This document shows, piece by piece, positions 4,868 through 5,975 of a DNA stretch of 5,975 nt; within the stretch, counting starts at the first letter, position 1; each line of letters starts with the position of its first letter. Under the pieces are notes generated by a model, which did not search any database, had not been told where the DNA came from, and worked only from the letters and a program-made list of their open reading frames with translations. The DNA is from JANQRV01 sp964533785 (lineage in GTDB: Bacteria > Bacteroidota > Bacteroidia > Chitinophagales > Saprospiraceae), in contig CAZHNG010000398.1 in NCBI GenBank assembly GCA_964533785.1, forward strand, positions 1-5,975, written 5' to 3'. Made by a program: the position numbers and the translations under genes.

Positions 4868-5975
4868 TTAAAGATCTATCTTTGCCGTTTTAAATGGATC
4901 ATATTTCTTACCCCCTCCTTCGAAATCAGAATTTTTGTAAAACTCGACGAAAGTTAATCGAAGCGGATGTACGAATGCTCCTAACCCAGCCATAAATAAA
5001 TTTAAGCTATGCCCGAACAAAAGGATTAACAACATGACAATATGACTCAGCACAGGGATATTCCCGCTCAACTCGAAGGCCAACTGATTAAATACGTTTC
5101 CGAGCACCGCGCTTGCTATTCCAAGTGCAAACAATCGAATATAGGACAAAAGATCCCCCAACAAGCCTGTGGTGATGGTATAGGTTTCCCACAAACCTTT
5201 ACCAAAGTTGAGCAAAACACCTCCTCCCGGCGTATTAAAGAAGTAAGCAAATACCAGTCCCGGGAGCAGCACGAAATACAAAAAATTATTTATGGCTTCG
5301 CTTTGCGTCCAAACATTAAAATGAAACAGGGCGAAAAAAATCCCACCCGAAATTACAATGTAAGCCCAGCCTACGGTGGCCAGAGCAAAAGAGAAACCGT
5401 ATTTTAGTACTTTGTTGACTATATTTAGGATCATCCCAAAGCAAATCTGCACGTAGCCCAGTATTAAAGACAAGGTCATTAAATTATCCTGGTCTAGCAT
5501 ATAGCGTTTATAGTCTTCTATCCAAGCTATATTTGATTCCAGCAAAAATATACCGAAAAAGGTACCGCTTAGTGCTCCCATAATCGTGGTAGCCAAGCCC
5601 AGCAACTGCCCCAGGGTCAGAAAAGGCTTAAGGGCAGGTTTCGCCCGGCGTTTATAAATCGTTGCCGCTATTACGATTAACAAACCATATCCGGCATCGC
5701 CCAGACAAAACCCAAAAAACAATAAGAAAAAAGGTGCAAAGAAGGGAGTAAGATCCAATTCACCGTAAATCGGTAAGGTGTACAACTCACCGATCGGCTC
5801 GAATAACTTAGCGAAACGGTTGTTCCTCAATTTTACAGGAGGATCGTCATCAGGTATTGCTTTACGCGATTCATAATAAACCCCCAAAGCATCTAAGCCA
5901 TTATCCAGGTTTTTAACCTTATTTTGAGGCACCCAACCTTCCAGCAGCATCACTTTTTCTTCAACTACGCCAAGG
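4868..5975 (-). CDS. ntpI: V-type ATPase subunit I (a subunit), C-terminal part, cut by window edge
   Basis: The frame is open from the right edge of the window to a TAA at 4868-4870, so about 368 C-terminal codons are visible. The N-terminal coiled-coil arm is mostly missing. The visible part starts with the end of the cytosolic domain (LEGWVP) and continues into the multi-helix membrane domain. Hallmarks are PFFAPFFLLFFGFCLGDAGYG (GDAGYG at 5684-5701), LLSYIRLFALGIA with the essential half-channel Arg at 5135-5137, and GHSLNLFMAGLGAFVHPLRL followed by TFVEFY, with the second conserved Arg at 4958-4960. The end EGGGKKYDPF is typical of the family. This static subunit provides the ion half-channels against the subunit K ring. 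GTG and ATG codons near 5948-5953 are internal, because the same frame continues upstream with LGVVEEK. The I-K order matches bacterial V-ATPase operons; A, B, D and E should lie beyond the right edge. Confidence 0.95.
   Translation of the reverse strand, partial: LGVVEEKVMLLEGWVPQNKVKNLDNGLDALGVYYESRKAIPDDDPPVKLRNNRFAKLFEPIGELYTLPIYGELDLTPFFAPFFLLFFGFCLGDAGYGLLIVIAATIYKRRAKPALKPFLTLGQLLGLATTIMGALSGTFFGIFLLESNIAWIEDYKRYMLDQDNLMTLSLILGYVQICFGMILNIVNKVLKYGFSFALATVGWAYIVISGGIFFALFHFNVWTQSEAINNFLYFVLLPGLVFAYFFNTPGGGVLLNFGKGLWETYTITTGLLGDLLSYIRLFALGIASAVLGNVFNQLAFELSGNIPVLSHIVMLLILLFGHSLNLFMAGLGAFVHPLRLTFVEFYKNSDFEGGGKKYDPFKTAKIDL

Noticed and set aside
5042..5407. Plus-strand open frame of 121 codons
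   Set aside because: It is antisense to the strongly conserved membrane domain of V-ATPase subunit I and shows no family features.

Overview
The window looks like part of a chromosome from a member of the Bacteroidota, perhaps of the Cytophagales/Saprospirales type; the exact group cannot be fixed from the sequence. The reasons are the moderately AT-rich composition, mostly A/T-rich leaders without Shine-Dalgarno sites, promoter-like TTTG...TAnnTTTG motifs (the Bacteroidota primary sigma consensus), a bacterial V-type ATPase ending in subunits I and K, and a DUF4143-type AAA ATPase.

Layout, left to right: (1) the last 49 codons of an unrecognised plus-strand gene (1-150), whose stop codon lies inside a hairpin followed by a T-tract; (2) a plus-strand gene (239-1132) joining an N-terminal cyclic-nucleotide-binding domain to a C-terminal AlbA_2/Schlafen-type domain; (3) a 216-bp AT-rich gap; (4) a plus-strand twin-ABC ATPase of the ModF/PhrA family (1349-2809); (5) a short convergent gap; (6) a minus-strand AAA ATPase with a DUF4143-like C-terminus (2889-4088); (7) a 280-bp gap holding a 29-bp-period array of promoter-like boxes and a 28-bp near-perfect palindrome; (8) the minus-strand end of a V-type ATPase operon, subunit K (4369-4824) preceded by subunit I (4868 to beyond the right edge).

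Only the V-ATPase pair forms an evident functional unit: I is the static arginine-bearing membrane subunit and K the rotor proteolipid. K keeps all five residues that bind Na+ in Enterococcus hirae NtpK, so a sodium-coupled enzyme is the best prediction. The other genes are single units. The ModF-like protein has no molybdate permease genes nearby, and the cNMP-AlbA_2 protein looks like a nucleotide-responsive regulator or nuclease.

Most of the window is ordinary chromosome. The items most worth a second look are the exactly spaced promoter-like array plus palindrome upstream of the AAA/DUF4143 gene, and the cNMP-AlbA_2 fusion with a Schlafen-like set of acidic residues. I see no mobile element, CRISPR array, tRNA, rRNA or clear defence island.
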